Source of the DNA: Chryseobacterium sp. BLS98
Lineage (GTDB): Bacteria > Bacteroidota > Bacteroidia > Flavobacteriales > Weeksellaceae
NCBI RefSeq assembly: GCF_001045445.1
Contig: NZ_LFNF01000001.1
Location: 806,001 to 870,000 of the forward strand
DNA: 64,000 bases
Reading direction: 5' to 3'
Within the stretch, counting starts at the first letter, position 1, and each line of letters begins with the position of its first letter. The position numbers and the translations under genes are program-made. Positions 25,923 through 33,678 of this stretch are shown here, one piece after another. The notes beneath the pieces were generated by a model. That model was not told the DNA's origin. It made no database searches and saw nothing but the letters and a program-made list of their open reading frames with translations.

Positions 25923-26624
25923 ATGATACAGCACATTCCACTAGAAAAGATCTTATTCCTTGATATTGAAACAGTTCCGGGATCAGGTTCCTGGGACGAA
26001 CTGCCTGAAGCCGAACAGAAACTCTGGGACAAGAAAACAAGGTTTCAACGAAAAGAAGACGTAACTGCTGAAGAATTTTATGACCGGGCAGGCATCATGG
26101 CCGAGTTCGGGAAGATCATCTGCATCACCATCGGAATGGTAGAAAAGAATGAAACTTTAAAAATTAAGAGCTTCTCCGGTCACGATGAGAAAAAATTACT
26201 TCAGGAATTCGGAGAAATTTTCAACAGCCCGAGACTGAATAATGTAATCCTTTGCGCCCACAACGGAAAGGAATTTGATTTTCCATGGATTGCAAGAAGA
26301 TATCTGATCAATGGAATTCAGCCTCCCATCCCGTTCCAGATGTTCGGGAAAAAGCCATGGGAGATTCCACATATTGACACCATGGAGCTCTGGAAATTCG
26401 GGGACTATAAAAGTTTTGTTTCCCTTGAATTACTGGCTCATGTGTTCGGAATTCCTACTCCCAAAGATGATATAGACGGCTCAATGGTTTCATCAATCTA
26501 CTACATAGAAAAAGACTTGCAGCGAATAGTTGACTATTGTGAAAAAGATGTCTTAACTTTGGCAAATGTTTTCCGGCGTATGCGTCAGGAAGATTTGTTG
26601 AAAAGGAATATCAATCTAGATTAA
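25923..26624 (+). CDS. PolB-related 3'-5' exonuclease
   Basis: A 233-residue DEDD nuclease of the predicted PolB-type exonuclease family. Exo I is LFLDIETVPG with Asp14 and Glu16. Exo II is CAHNGKEFDFPW with Asp119. Exo III is the YCEKD motif near residues 207-211. The protein also shows the RFQRKEDVTAEEFYDRAGIMAEFGKI insert typical of this bacterial group. It probably trims DNA or RNA ends; the substrate is not known. It is the third gene of the operon and lies 3 bases before the MIP18 gene. Confidence 0.85.
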   Translation: MIQHIPLEKILFLDIETVPGSGSWDELPEAEQKLWDKKTRFQRKEDVTAEEFYDRAGIMAEFGKIICITIGMVEKNETLKIKSFSGHDEKKLLQEFGEIFNSPRLNNVILCAHNGKEFDFPWIARRYLINGIQPPIPFQMFGKKPWEIPHIDTMELWKFGDYKSFVSLELLAHVFGIPTPKDDIDGSMVSSIYYIEKDLQRIVDYCEKDVLTLANVFRRMRQEDLLKRNINLD

Positions 26625-26627
26625 AAA

Positions 26628-26954
26628 ATGAAATTTACAGACGATCAAATTGCTGACATTGGTGAGGAAATCATCAAGGTTTTAAAATCCGTTTACGACC
26701 CGGAAATCCCGGTTGACATTTACGAATTGGGCCTTATCTATGATGTACAGATCTCCGAAGACGGCGATGTAAAAATTATAATGACCCTTACTACCCCGAA
26801 CTGTCCGGTCGCAGAATCCCTGCCGCAGGAGGTAAAGGATAAGGTAGGAGATGTGGAAGGCGTAAAAAGTGTAGATTTAGAGCTTACTTTTGAGCCTAGC
26901 TGGAACAAGGATATGATGAGCGAAGAAGCTAAGTTTGAATTGGGAATGCTTTAA
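26628..26954 (+). CDS. MIP18/DUF59 family Fe-S assembly protein (SufT-like)
   Basis: A 108-residue protein matching the MIP18 family: LKSVYDPEIPVDIYELGLIYDVQI, then MTLTTPNCPVAESLPQEVKDKV and GVKSVDLELTFEPSWNKDMMSEEAK. The single cysteine in TTPNCPVA is conserved in the family. Such proteins assist maturation of iron-sulfur proteins, often with the SUF system, which is not in the window. It is the last gene of the zincin operon. Confidence 0.88.
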   Translation: MKFTDDQIADIGEEIIKVLKSVYDPEIPVDIYELGLIYDVQISEDGDVKIIMTLTTPNCPVAESLPQEVKDKVGDVEGVKSVDLELTFEPSWNKDMMSEEAKFELGML

Positions 26955-27016
26955 GTTGTAAAAAACTAAAGACTTGAATTAATATCCTTATTTAAATTTG
27001 GTAATTATAAAATAAT

Positions 27017-27049
27017 GGCTTGGATGTATAATCTGAGCCTTTTTTATTT
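27017..27049. terminator. Terminator between convergent operons
   Basis: A 9-bp stem (GGCTTGGAT with ATCTGAGCC, two G-U pairs), loop GTATA, then TTTTTT on the plus strand. It serves the zincin operon. The T6SS cargo operon converges from the other side. Confidence 0.65.
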
Positions 27050-27073
27050 ACTTAAGAAAAACAAGTTCTACCC

Positions 27074-28060
27074 TTAGTAAAACTCTCTTTTTTCCAATAC
27101 TCCGTCTTTGTATATCTCAGTATATATCCATTTTCCTTTTTTTCTTGTCTCTACCATTGGTTCTCCTGTTTCTTCATTATATTCCTGCAATAATTTATAA
27201 AACTTCCATTTTCCAACGGGCAAACCGTTTTTATATTCGGCTTCCAGGTAAGTGTATGAATCTGTAAACTCAGGGTATTTTTGTAAATCTATATGATCAT
27301 TCGGTTTAAACTCTACCCATTTTCCTTCTTTTGTGTGGTTTTTCACGATGCCCTGCTCTTCCCCATCTTTATAAGAGCCATCATGATCATAATATCTGGA
27401 AAATTTTCCGGAGGAAAGAATCTGGTACTTATTTAAGGGCTTCAGCTTAAAAGGACTTTCGGTAAATTCATAGTCCTGCAGAGAAATGATATAATTTTTG
27501 TCTATGTTAAACAAGGTATAATTGGCAAATCCCATTTCTCCCTGATAATTAAGATAAATTCTTTTCATATCAATCGGGCGGTTATTCTTCATGGAAACCA
27601 GATAGATCTTTTCCATATAGGGTTCTGCATAACGAACGGTATTCAACACCCCAACAAAGTACAATGAGTATTCTCCGTAGCACAGATAGTCGGTCGCAAT
27701 TTTGATCCGGTCGAATTTTTCATTGACATTTTTATTAAAAGGCAGGAAAACATTGTATTCTTCAGGAAGTAATAAAAGATCTTTTTTAATGGCTTTCTCA
27801 AATTTTAATGAACTGATTTCTTTCAGCTTATTTTCATCCTGTACGGCAGACAGAACTGATTCAACAGCTGTCAGCTTTGAAATATCCGCATAGCCAAAGG
27901 GCAGCGTTATACAATCAGCTTTATTGGTATTAAAAAGCGATCCTTTTTCTGCTGAATGTGCTTCTGTCTTTATTTCTTTTTCATTTCCTGTCTGAGATTT
28001 ACTCATACAAGAAAGAATGAAAAATAAGACAAAAAAACAGGCTCTGTTAATTTTACGCAT
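27074..28060 (-). CDS. Lipoprotein, candidate immunity protein for the M15-like effector
   Basis: A 328-residue protein if started at MRKINRAC, which overlaps the effector stop by 8 bases (ATGCGTAA) and begins a good lipoprotein signal with the lipobox ILSC. A frame open upstream lies inside the effector gene and is not used. The mature part is beta-rich. The C-terminal 110 residues show MORN-like segments with GKW motifs (EGKWVEF, YKNGLPVGKWKFY, KKGKWIY). It would sit in the periplasm, where the preceding effector acts on peptidoglycan. Immunity function is inferred from coupling and location. It is the last gene of the island. Confidence 0.65.
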   Translation of the reverse strand: MRKINRACFFVLFFILSCMSKSQTGNEKEIKTEAHSAEKGSLFNTNKADCITLPFGYADISKLTAVESVLSAVQDENKLKEISSLKFEKAIKKDLLLLPEEYNVFLPFNKNVNEKFDRIKIATDYLCYGEYSLYFVGVLNTVRYAEPYMEKIYLVSMKNNRPIDMKRIYLNYQGEMGFANYTLFNIDKNYIISLQDYEFTESPFKLKPLNKYQILSSGKFSRYYDHDGSYKDGEEQGIVKNHTKEGKWVEFKPNDHIDLQKYPEFTDSYTYLEAEYKNGLPVGKWKFYKLLQEYNEETGEPMVETRKKGKWIYTEIYKDGVLEKREFY

Positions 28061-29642
28061 ATATATCTGGTATTTGAGCGAAACCGTGAACATGCAAATG
28101 ATTATTATGTCTGGGAGTAGCTGTATGGGTGGTATGAGGTAACCGTGTACTGGCATTGTCTGCAGTACTGGCATTGGAGGTGTTGGAAAAATTCTCTGAG
28201 CGCCCCAATAAAAATCCAAAATCATAAAGAATGTTTCGGAGAATAACTGCATTATCATAATCAAAATTCGCTGCCGTAAGGATCGTATTGACTCCATCCT
28301 GCTGGGTGGTCAGTAAATTCAAATCTCCAGCCTCTCCATTCACATGCTCTGCACTGGGGTAACACGACGCATCAGAATAAGAAAAACCCTGAGAAACGAT
28401 ATAATGGTTGTGCCCTTCCTGCCTGAATTGCGCTACTGATCCTAAGAATCCGGCAAATAAATCCGGCTGTATGCTCCTTCTCCTTGTATGCTGGAATCCA
28501 TACCGGATAATGACTCCGTTCTGGTTATAATTGAATGCTTCAAAAATCTGTGGTCCTACTCCCGCATTTCCTAAAATATCCATATTCACCAGTTCTACAT
28601 TTCCTTGCTGGTTAGCATACCATTTGTCGGTTGCCCCGTCACCGAGAGTTCCGTTGGAATAGACCAATAATTGATGTGCATCTATCTGTTCTCCGGCAGC
28701 TCTGTTCGCTGTAAAATCTATTGTTTCTAAAAGAGTTCCTCTTTGGGCAAGCGGCGGAATGGTATTAACCCTTCTTTTTCTGGTTACACTTGCTTTAATT
28801 CTGGAACAAATCCTGTGTTCGTTATCATTTTGGTCATAATAGAAATAAACAACATCAGTAGAATGGTTATTCAACACTTTCTGAATCCGTCTTCTTCTTT
28901 CCGGATTTGTACTGATCACGGCTAAAGTATTGTAGGAGTTACTGCCGTGATGAATGTTGTATATATTTTTCCCCACCACCCTAAACCTTGCAGTATCATC
29001 ATTTAAGAAAATACCGGCTCCGTTTACTTCCTGCTGTTCATCTTTATAGGCACAGGGGTTATTGTCTGTTCTTTCTACTGCTACTTCCAAATTAATACTG
29101 CCTTCTGCCAGTCTTCTGGTCCATTCATCAAAAACAGCTCTTCCATCGGGTCTGAGTTGCAGCTTAATAATGGCTTTATTGTTATGGTCACTTAAATTAC
29201 TGTAATGGTCATGGCTTCCTTGACTATTATTAAGGGCATCAAAATTTCCTACCTGCACCGTGAACAGCCTCTGTGCCTCGTATCGGTCAGGAGATACAAA
29301 ACGCATGAGCTGTAATGTATCCGTATTTTCTGTCATGGTATTGGTGGAAGGCCTTATTACTGCATCTATACTCAAAGTGGCCATATTACTGGTCTCAATG
29401 ATCAGATACACCGTTTTTCCCAATATGGAATCGTATGGAATTTCCTGATTCTGATGATCCCGCTGTACGTGGGTAGAATCAATTTTTGTAAAACTTACTC
29501 TTGTTCCGTTGTCTGTTGTCACTTTTTTGGCAAAATAAACGTCACTGATGCGCTGTAATGAGTCATCGGGAGTATCCGGAGCCAGCGGACTATTTAAAGT
29601 TTGGGTTTGTCCGGAATCTGTTATGGTAATACGTGTTGCCAT
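28053..29642 (-). CDS. Candidate T6SS effector: N-terminal cargo domain plus M15-like peptidoglycan peptidase
   Basis: A 529-residue protein without signal peptide, as expected for T6SS cargo. Residues 30-225 form an N-terminal domain that also appears, more divergent, in the lysozyme-like effector upstream (SDVYFAKKV; GKTVYLIIETSNMATLSIDAV; IIKLQLRPDGRAVFDEWTRR). The C-terminus (about 390-529) has zinc peptidase motifs of the M15/VanY kind: SAEHVNGEAGD with His433 and Asp440, and HNNHLHVHG with His515/His517. These enzymes cut peptide cross-links or D-Ala termini in peptidoglycan. The gene is followed by an overlapping lipoprotein gene and lies in a VgrG cluster. The family assignment is by motif only. 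Confidence 0.7.
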   Translation of the reverse strand: MATRITITDSGQTQTLNSPLAPDTPDDSLQRISDVYFAKKVTTDNGTRVSFTKIDSTHVQRDHQNQEIPYDSILGKTVYLIIETSNMATLSIDAVIRPSTNTMTENTDTLQLMRFVSPDRYEAQRLFTVQVGNFDALNNSQGSHDHYSNLSDHNNKAIIKLQLRPDGRAVFDEWTRRLAEGSINLEVAVERTDNNPCAYKDEQQEVNGAGIFLNDDTARFRVVGKNIYNIHHGSNSYNTLAVISTNPERRRRIQKVLNNHSTDVVYFYYDQNDNEHRICSRIKASVTRKRRVNTIPPLAQRGTLLETIDFTANRAAGEQIDAHQLLVYSNGTLGDGATDKWYANQQGNVELVNMDILGNAGVGPQIFEAFNYNQNGVIIRYGFQHTRRRSIQPDLFAGFLGSVAQFRQEGHNHYIVSQGFSYSDASCYPSAEHVNGEAGDLNLLTTQQDGVNTILTAANFDYDNAVILRNILYDFGFLLGRSENFSNTSNASTADNASTRLPHTTHTATPRHNNHLHVHGFAQIPDIYA

Positions 29643-29752
29643 CTTAAGATTTTTCTTTTTTTAATACTAAAAATATAGAACCAGTATAATATAAGTTTTT
29701 GCCCAACTTTTGATCTAACCGGTGCTGTATTTCTTCAATCCATCCTGTTTTT

Positions 29753-30631
29753 TTAAAGTTCTTCATGGCTTATTTCTTTGATATGATAGATGATTTTCTT
29801 TTGATAGTTTTCTCCCAAGGAAAATTCTATGGTAAGCTTATGCTCTAAAACCTGTTTGGTTTCAAAATCCAATAACATCTGTCCTTTATATTTATCAAAC
29901 TTGGGAACATCTGTTTCCTTATGATAAGCAATTTCCTTTCTTTGCATTTCTCCATAAAACATTTCCCAGTTTTTATCTGAAGGAATATGACCTGTATACT
30001 GTAACAGTAATAATTCATCATCACAACGCATTGCCTCGGTTTGTATACTTTCGTCTATATCTATTACAGTATTGGTCATAAAATTACGATAGCGTACGCT
30101 ATGCCTTACCTGGTTTTCCTTCTCATATCTTCCGTAAAATTTATGAAGGATCATTCCAAAATGGTTATTTTTTAAAAAATCTGTACAGACTAATTTTTCC
30201 TTCTGGTAAAATGTTTTTAAAAACTGATAAAGATCTTCCGCCTGCTTACCGACAAAGGATCGGGAAAGCTTTTCTACCGTTTTCTCTACTTTATCCTGAA
30301 GAACCAACAATCCCTGTAAGCTTTTTAACCTGCCATATTCATCTGTTATAAGCACTACATCATTATTAATCGCTGCAATCTGGTCTAAAAAATCTTTTTC
30401 GGATAGTGAAAGTTCCTTGTCCCGGTGAACTCTGTCAAAAATTTCAATATGGTATTCAAATCTTTCTTTTTCTAAAAGCTTTAGCGTAACATGAAAATTT
30501 TTGTTGAGCTCGCTTCTATGAGTTTCTCCATTAGTGGTAGTATATTCGTTATAGGAATAGCGGTAAAATTTCTTTCCTTCCTGAAGGTTTAATTTAACGT
30601 CTATGGGAAATACCGGTTCCATAATTTTCAC
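29753..30631 (-). CDS. Protein of unknown function within the T6SS island
   Basis: A 292-residue soluble protein without signal peptide or membrane helix. It starts MEPVFPIDVKLNLQEGKKFYRYSYNEY and continues with alternating strands and helices rich in Lys, Glu and aromatic residues. I recognise no catalytic motif. It lies between the lipoprotein that follows the lysozyme-like effector (8 bases downstream of it) and the M15-like effector gene. Its position just upstream of an effector fits a cargo adaptor or chaperone, but another effector or a second immunity protein are possible. Confidence 0.55.
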   Translation of the reverse strand: MKIMEPVFPIDVKLNLQEGKKFYRYSYNEYTTTNGETHRSELNKNFHVTLKLLEKERFEYHIEIFDRVHRDKELSLSEKDFLDQIAAINNDVVLITDEYGRLKSLQGLLVLQDKVEKTVEKLSRSFVGKQAEDLYQFLKTFYQKEKLVCTDFLKNNHFGMILHKFYGRYEKENQVRHSVRYRNFMTNTVIDIDESIQTEAMRCDDELLLLQYTGHIPSDKNWEMFYGEMQRKEIAYHKETDVPKFDKYKGQMLLDFETKQVLEHKLTIEFSLGENYQKKIIYHIKEISHEEL

Positions 30632-30639
30632 GTACTATT

Positions 30640-31122
30640 TTATTTGAAAATTAATTTACCACCTGAAGAAATCCACTGGCTTTTTTTGTTCCATGATCCA
30701 TCACAGTCCTGCTGCATCTGTTTTACTATTTTTACTTTTTTCAGATCGATAATGGCGCATGTGTAGTTTTCATGCAGGGTGCTGTCTTTATCACTCTCAT
30801 GCACATAATCTTTGATGATGGCATCCACTACTACAAAATTTGCATTAGGGGATAGCCTGGAAAAGAGCTCACTCCCGGTACCTTTATATTCATTTCCTTT
30901 ATCTACTTTTATACGTTTCTTTTTCTTAACGATATACAGATTATACCACAGTTTAGTATCGTTGTTATAGGAAGCATAGTATAATGATAAAGTATCATTT
31001 AATCTAATGATGGTATCTTTCTTTATCTTTTTGTCCTGCACGTAATGATCCCGGTGGGAAGCAGTGTTTCCGCAGGTAATACAAATGATTAAAATCATTA
31101 TGATGGATGTAATTTTTTTCAT
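30640..31122 (-). CDS. Lipoprotein, candidate immunity protein for the lysozyme-like effector
   Basis: A 160-residue lipoprotein with signal MKKITSIIMILIICITC, lipobox ICITC and Cys17. The mature part is a small beta-rich domain (LYYASYNNDTKLWYNLYIVKKK, NANFVVVDAIIKDYV, YTCAIIDLKKVKIVK) with two further cysteines that could form a disulfide. Its start overlaps the stop of the preceding effector by 4 bases. A periplasmic anchor is where protection from a cell-wall hydrolase is needed. No named family is recognised. Confidence 0.65.
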   Translation of the reverse strand: MKKITSIIMILIICITCGNTASHRDHYVQDKKIKKDTIIRLNDTLSLYYASYNNDTKLWYNLYIVKKKKRIKVDKGNEYKGTGSELFSRLSPNANFVVVDAIIKDYVHESDKDSTLHENYTCAIIDLKKVKIVKQMQQDCDGSWNKKSQWISSGGKLIFK

Positions 31123-32783
31123 GACAGGTTGGAATTTTTTTTCATTTTATCATACCGTTTATCCATATCGGTACCTCTTCTTGCATTACCATAATCATCA
31201 AGAATTTCCTGTTCATATGTACCGTGCATCTCTCCCCAGTCACCAGGATTCCTTGATAGTTTTTCTAATTTTTCGCCTTCTTTTTTAGTTTTATTTTGTT
31301 TGGCCGTATCCGCATCTTTTTTGGCAAAAAACCTGCCTAATGCAGCTCCGAAATCGTCTTTTACAAATCCCGGCCTGTTAATGTGATGATCCAGTACGGT
31401 GGCTTTACCTAATTTTGATTTTAAATAGTCTGACAGTTTATATGAATAGCCTGTAGGAGTTAAAGGAAGTACTACCTCTTTTAATCTCTTGATAAAATCC
31501 AGCACCTGTTTTTCCTGAAATGTCTTATCAATAACAGCATTTACGATCGGCTGCAGAGGTTTACATTCCACTGTTTTTCCAAATAGGGATTCTTTACAGT
31601 TTTCTCTGATTTTGTTTGATAATGTATTTCCTGTGATTTTTTCCGCTTTGGAATCTGACGGATCTTTATAATACAGAATCCCGGACTCAACCGTCCATCC
31701 GCATGATACAAATAATTCGTCATATTTTTCAGGATACTGATCTTTAAATTCTTCAACCTGCGTTGTAAATTCACCTTTTCCGGTATGATCCACTGTTTTC
31801 TGCATGGCTCCGGCAGTCAGTATCATCTGCTCACCGGAAAGATCCCAATCATAGGACTGCACAGAATCTAATTTACCTTCATTTTCAGACATTCCTACCA
31901 AGATAGCCTTTTCTTCAGTAGTAATTTTATTGTCTGCAATTAATGTATCCCAATCTGCATAATTTTCAAGTTTTTTCGATCCCCAGTATGCGGGTCCGTA
32001 TCTTTTGCTGTATCGGGTACAGGTAATATCATAATTGTTTCCGCAATTACAGTATCTGATTTCAAACCTTTCGTTATCTTTATTTAAAAACTCATGCGTT
32101 TCATCAGGAAACTTCACTTTATCTTCTGTTCCTGTTACTTCAGCCTTGAAATATAAGAAGGCGTTCCTGTCATCTCTTTTATTAAATTTATCTATCAGTT
32201 TTTTTAAATCTTCATCACTTTTGGGACGCATCGTTATTTCTTTTGCATATTCCAGTTTTCCGTTGATTGTGAATTCTATTTTACTTTTCTCTTCTTCACC
32301 ATCCAAAAACTTAACAGGATTTTCATAGATGTTTTCCGTATTTTTCAATTTATTTTCATGAATCTCAACAGAGAGTTTTCCGCTTTCGCCTTCACAATTG
32401 GCTACTACCCATACTTTCTTTTTAATAGTGGTACTGTTTATTCTTTTAAAATCAAAATCCGGGCTTCCATCAGCTTTTTTCGCCTGCACCTCTTCTTCCC
32501 AGGTAATTTTCACCTCATCTTTCGCTTTTAATTTTACAGAATCTTCTTTATCTGCCTGGATATTTCTTCTTCCTTTTTTTTCATATTTCTTTTTTACGTC
32601 AGATACCAGCCCGCCACTTTTTACAGGATAAGTTTCTTCTTTCTTTTCCCAGATCATTTTAGGAACCTGTTTCGCAAAATATATTTTCACCACATTCACT
32701 TCATGATCTACCTGATGAGGTATATCAAAAGACTTTTGATTGGGGTTTGCAGCATAATCATCTTTTTGTTGTACTTCACTCAT
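31119..32783 (-). CDS. Candidate T6SS effector: N-terminal cargo domain plus lysozyme-like domain
   Basis: A 554-residue protein without signal peptide. Residues 28-220 match the order of the N-terminal domain of the M15-like effector (VVKIYFAKQV; KKVWVVANCEGESGKLSVEIHEN; ITMRPKSDEDLKKLIDKF). Residues about 250-470 resemble a lysozyme-fold domain: GPAYWGSKKLENYADWDTLI, then VGMSENEGKLDSVQSYDWD with candidate catalytic Glu300 or Glu302, LTAGAMQKT and LFVSCGWTVESG. It would cut glycan strands of the wall. The C-terminal 80 residues are basic and Lys-rich. The following lipoprotein gene overlaps it by 4 bases. The assignment is from motif memory, not from a search. Confidence 0.65.
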   Translation of the reverse strand: MSEVQQKDDYAANPNQKSFDIPHQVDHEVNVVKIYFAKQVPKMIWEKKEETYPVKSGGLVSDVKKKYEKKGRRNIQADKEDSVKLKAKDEVKITWEEEVQAKKADGSPDFDFKRINSTTIKKKVWVVANCEGESGKLSVEIHENKLKNTENIYENPVKFLDGEEEKSKIEFTINGKLEYAKEITMRPKSDEDLKKLIDKFNKRDDRNAFLYFKAEVTGTEDKVKFPDETHEFLNKDNERFEIRYCNCGNNYDITCTRYSKRYGPAYWGSKKLENYADWDTLIADNKITTEEKAILVGMSENEGKLDSVQSYDWDLSGEQMILTAGAMQKTVDHTGKGEFTTQVEEFKDQYPEKYDELFVSCGWTVESGILYYKDPSDSKAEKITGNTLSNKIRENCKESLFGKTVECKPLQPIVNAVIDKTFQEKQVLDFIKRLKEVVLPLTPTGYSYKLSDYLKSKLGKATVLDHHINRPGFVKDDFGAALGRFFAKKDADTAKQNKTKKEGEKLEKLSRNPGDWGEMHGTYEQEILDDYGNARRGTDMDKRYDKMKKNSNLS

Positions 32784-32868
32784 AACGTTTTATTTTGAGC
32801 TCATTAGTAAAAATCATTTGAATTTTTATATTTTGTTTCCAGGTCTTTTATAGCTTTTCTTACAATCT

Positions 32869-33678
32869 TTACCAGCAAAGTTTATCTGACACTGCATATT
32901 CTGTACATTGATCAACAATCTTTAGTTGGCCTCCAACAACTTTATTTTTGTAGAGTTTTCTTTCTTTAGTATCACTCACTCCTGTTATGAGATATTTTCC
33001 GGTTTTGTCCCATCCATAGAATGCGGCTTTATTGAAAAAATCTGGTACAAATATAAATTTGCTTTCTTTTCCAGACCATTTATAAAATTGGTACATATCA
33101 TTGTCTTTCATAGAACTTGAGAGATCCAGAATAAGAAGATCTTCATATCCATCATTATCCATATCTGTTATCGTTATAAAATTATAATTTTCATTACGGA
33201 AAATCATTTTTTTCTTAGTTACAAAATCATTTTCTTTAAAGTTTTTTTTCTTATAATAATCATAAGTATAAGAATATGATTTGTTATTGATAGTCTGCCA
33301 ATCCTGAAGCTCAATAGTTCCTTCTATACATTCGTACGCAGACTTAGGTAAAACGTTATCTGTATTTTCTATTTCAGCAACAGTATAATTTTTTCCTCTT
33401 AATAATCTTTCAGACTTAGAGAGCTGTAGGCTAATGTCTATTTTTCTTTTATTAATTTCCAATGGGATAGCTATTGTATACTTCGAAGGAATATTCAATG
33501 TATCACCATCTTTTAGCACATTTTGCTTTTTGGAAGATGTTGGTTGAAGTATTGTTTTATGATCAATCTCCGTGGAATCAATTTTTGCGATATTGATATC
33601 CTCATTGTTTAATATTGTCTTAGACTGACTTCTCCCACAGGAAATCAACAGTATTAGTATTAAAATATATTTTTTCAT
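32869..33678 (-). CDS. Lipoprotein with calcium-loop motif, candidate immunity protein for the PAAR-linked effector
   Basis: A 269-residue lipoprotein with signal MKKYILILILLISC and Cys14. The mature part has a beta-rich domain with the calcium-binding loop DMDNDGYEDLLIL (Asp172, Asp174, Asp176, Asp180). It reads like the lysozyme-inhibitor immunity proteins described as XAC2610/PliI-like and like FG-GAP loops. It overlaps the PAAR-linked effector by 4 bases. The likely role is to bind and block the lytic enzyme in the periplasm of the producing cell. The similarity is by motif and topology. Confidence 0.65.
   Translation of the reverse strand: MKKYILILILLISCGRSQSKTILNNEDINIAKIDSTEIDHKTILQPTSSKKQNVLKDGDTLNIPSKYTIAIPLEINKRKIDISLQLSKSERLLRGKNYTVAEIENTDNVLPKSAYECIEGTIELQDWQTINNKSYSYTYDYYKKKNFKENDFVTKKKMIFRNENYNFITITDMDNDGYEDLLILDLSSSMKDNDMYQFYKWSGKESKFIFVPDFFNKAAFYGWDKTGKYLITGVSDTKERKLYKNKVVGGQLKIVDQCTEYAVSDKLCW

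Noticed and set aside
28061..28297. N-terminal 79-residue extension of the lipoprotein ORF after the M15-like effector
   Set aside because: It lies inside the effector coding region and would hide the lipoprotein signal; the ATG at 28060 gives a standard lipobox.
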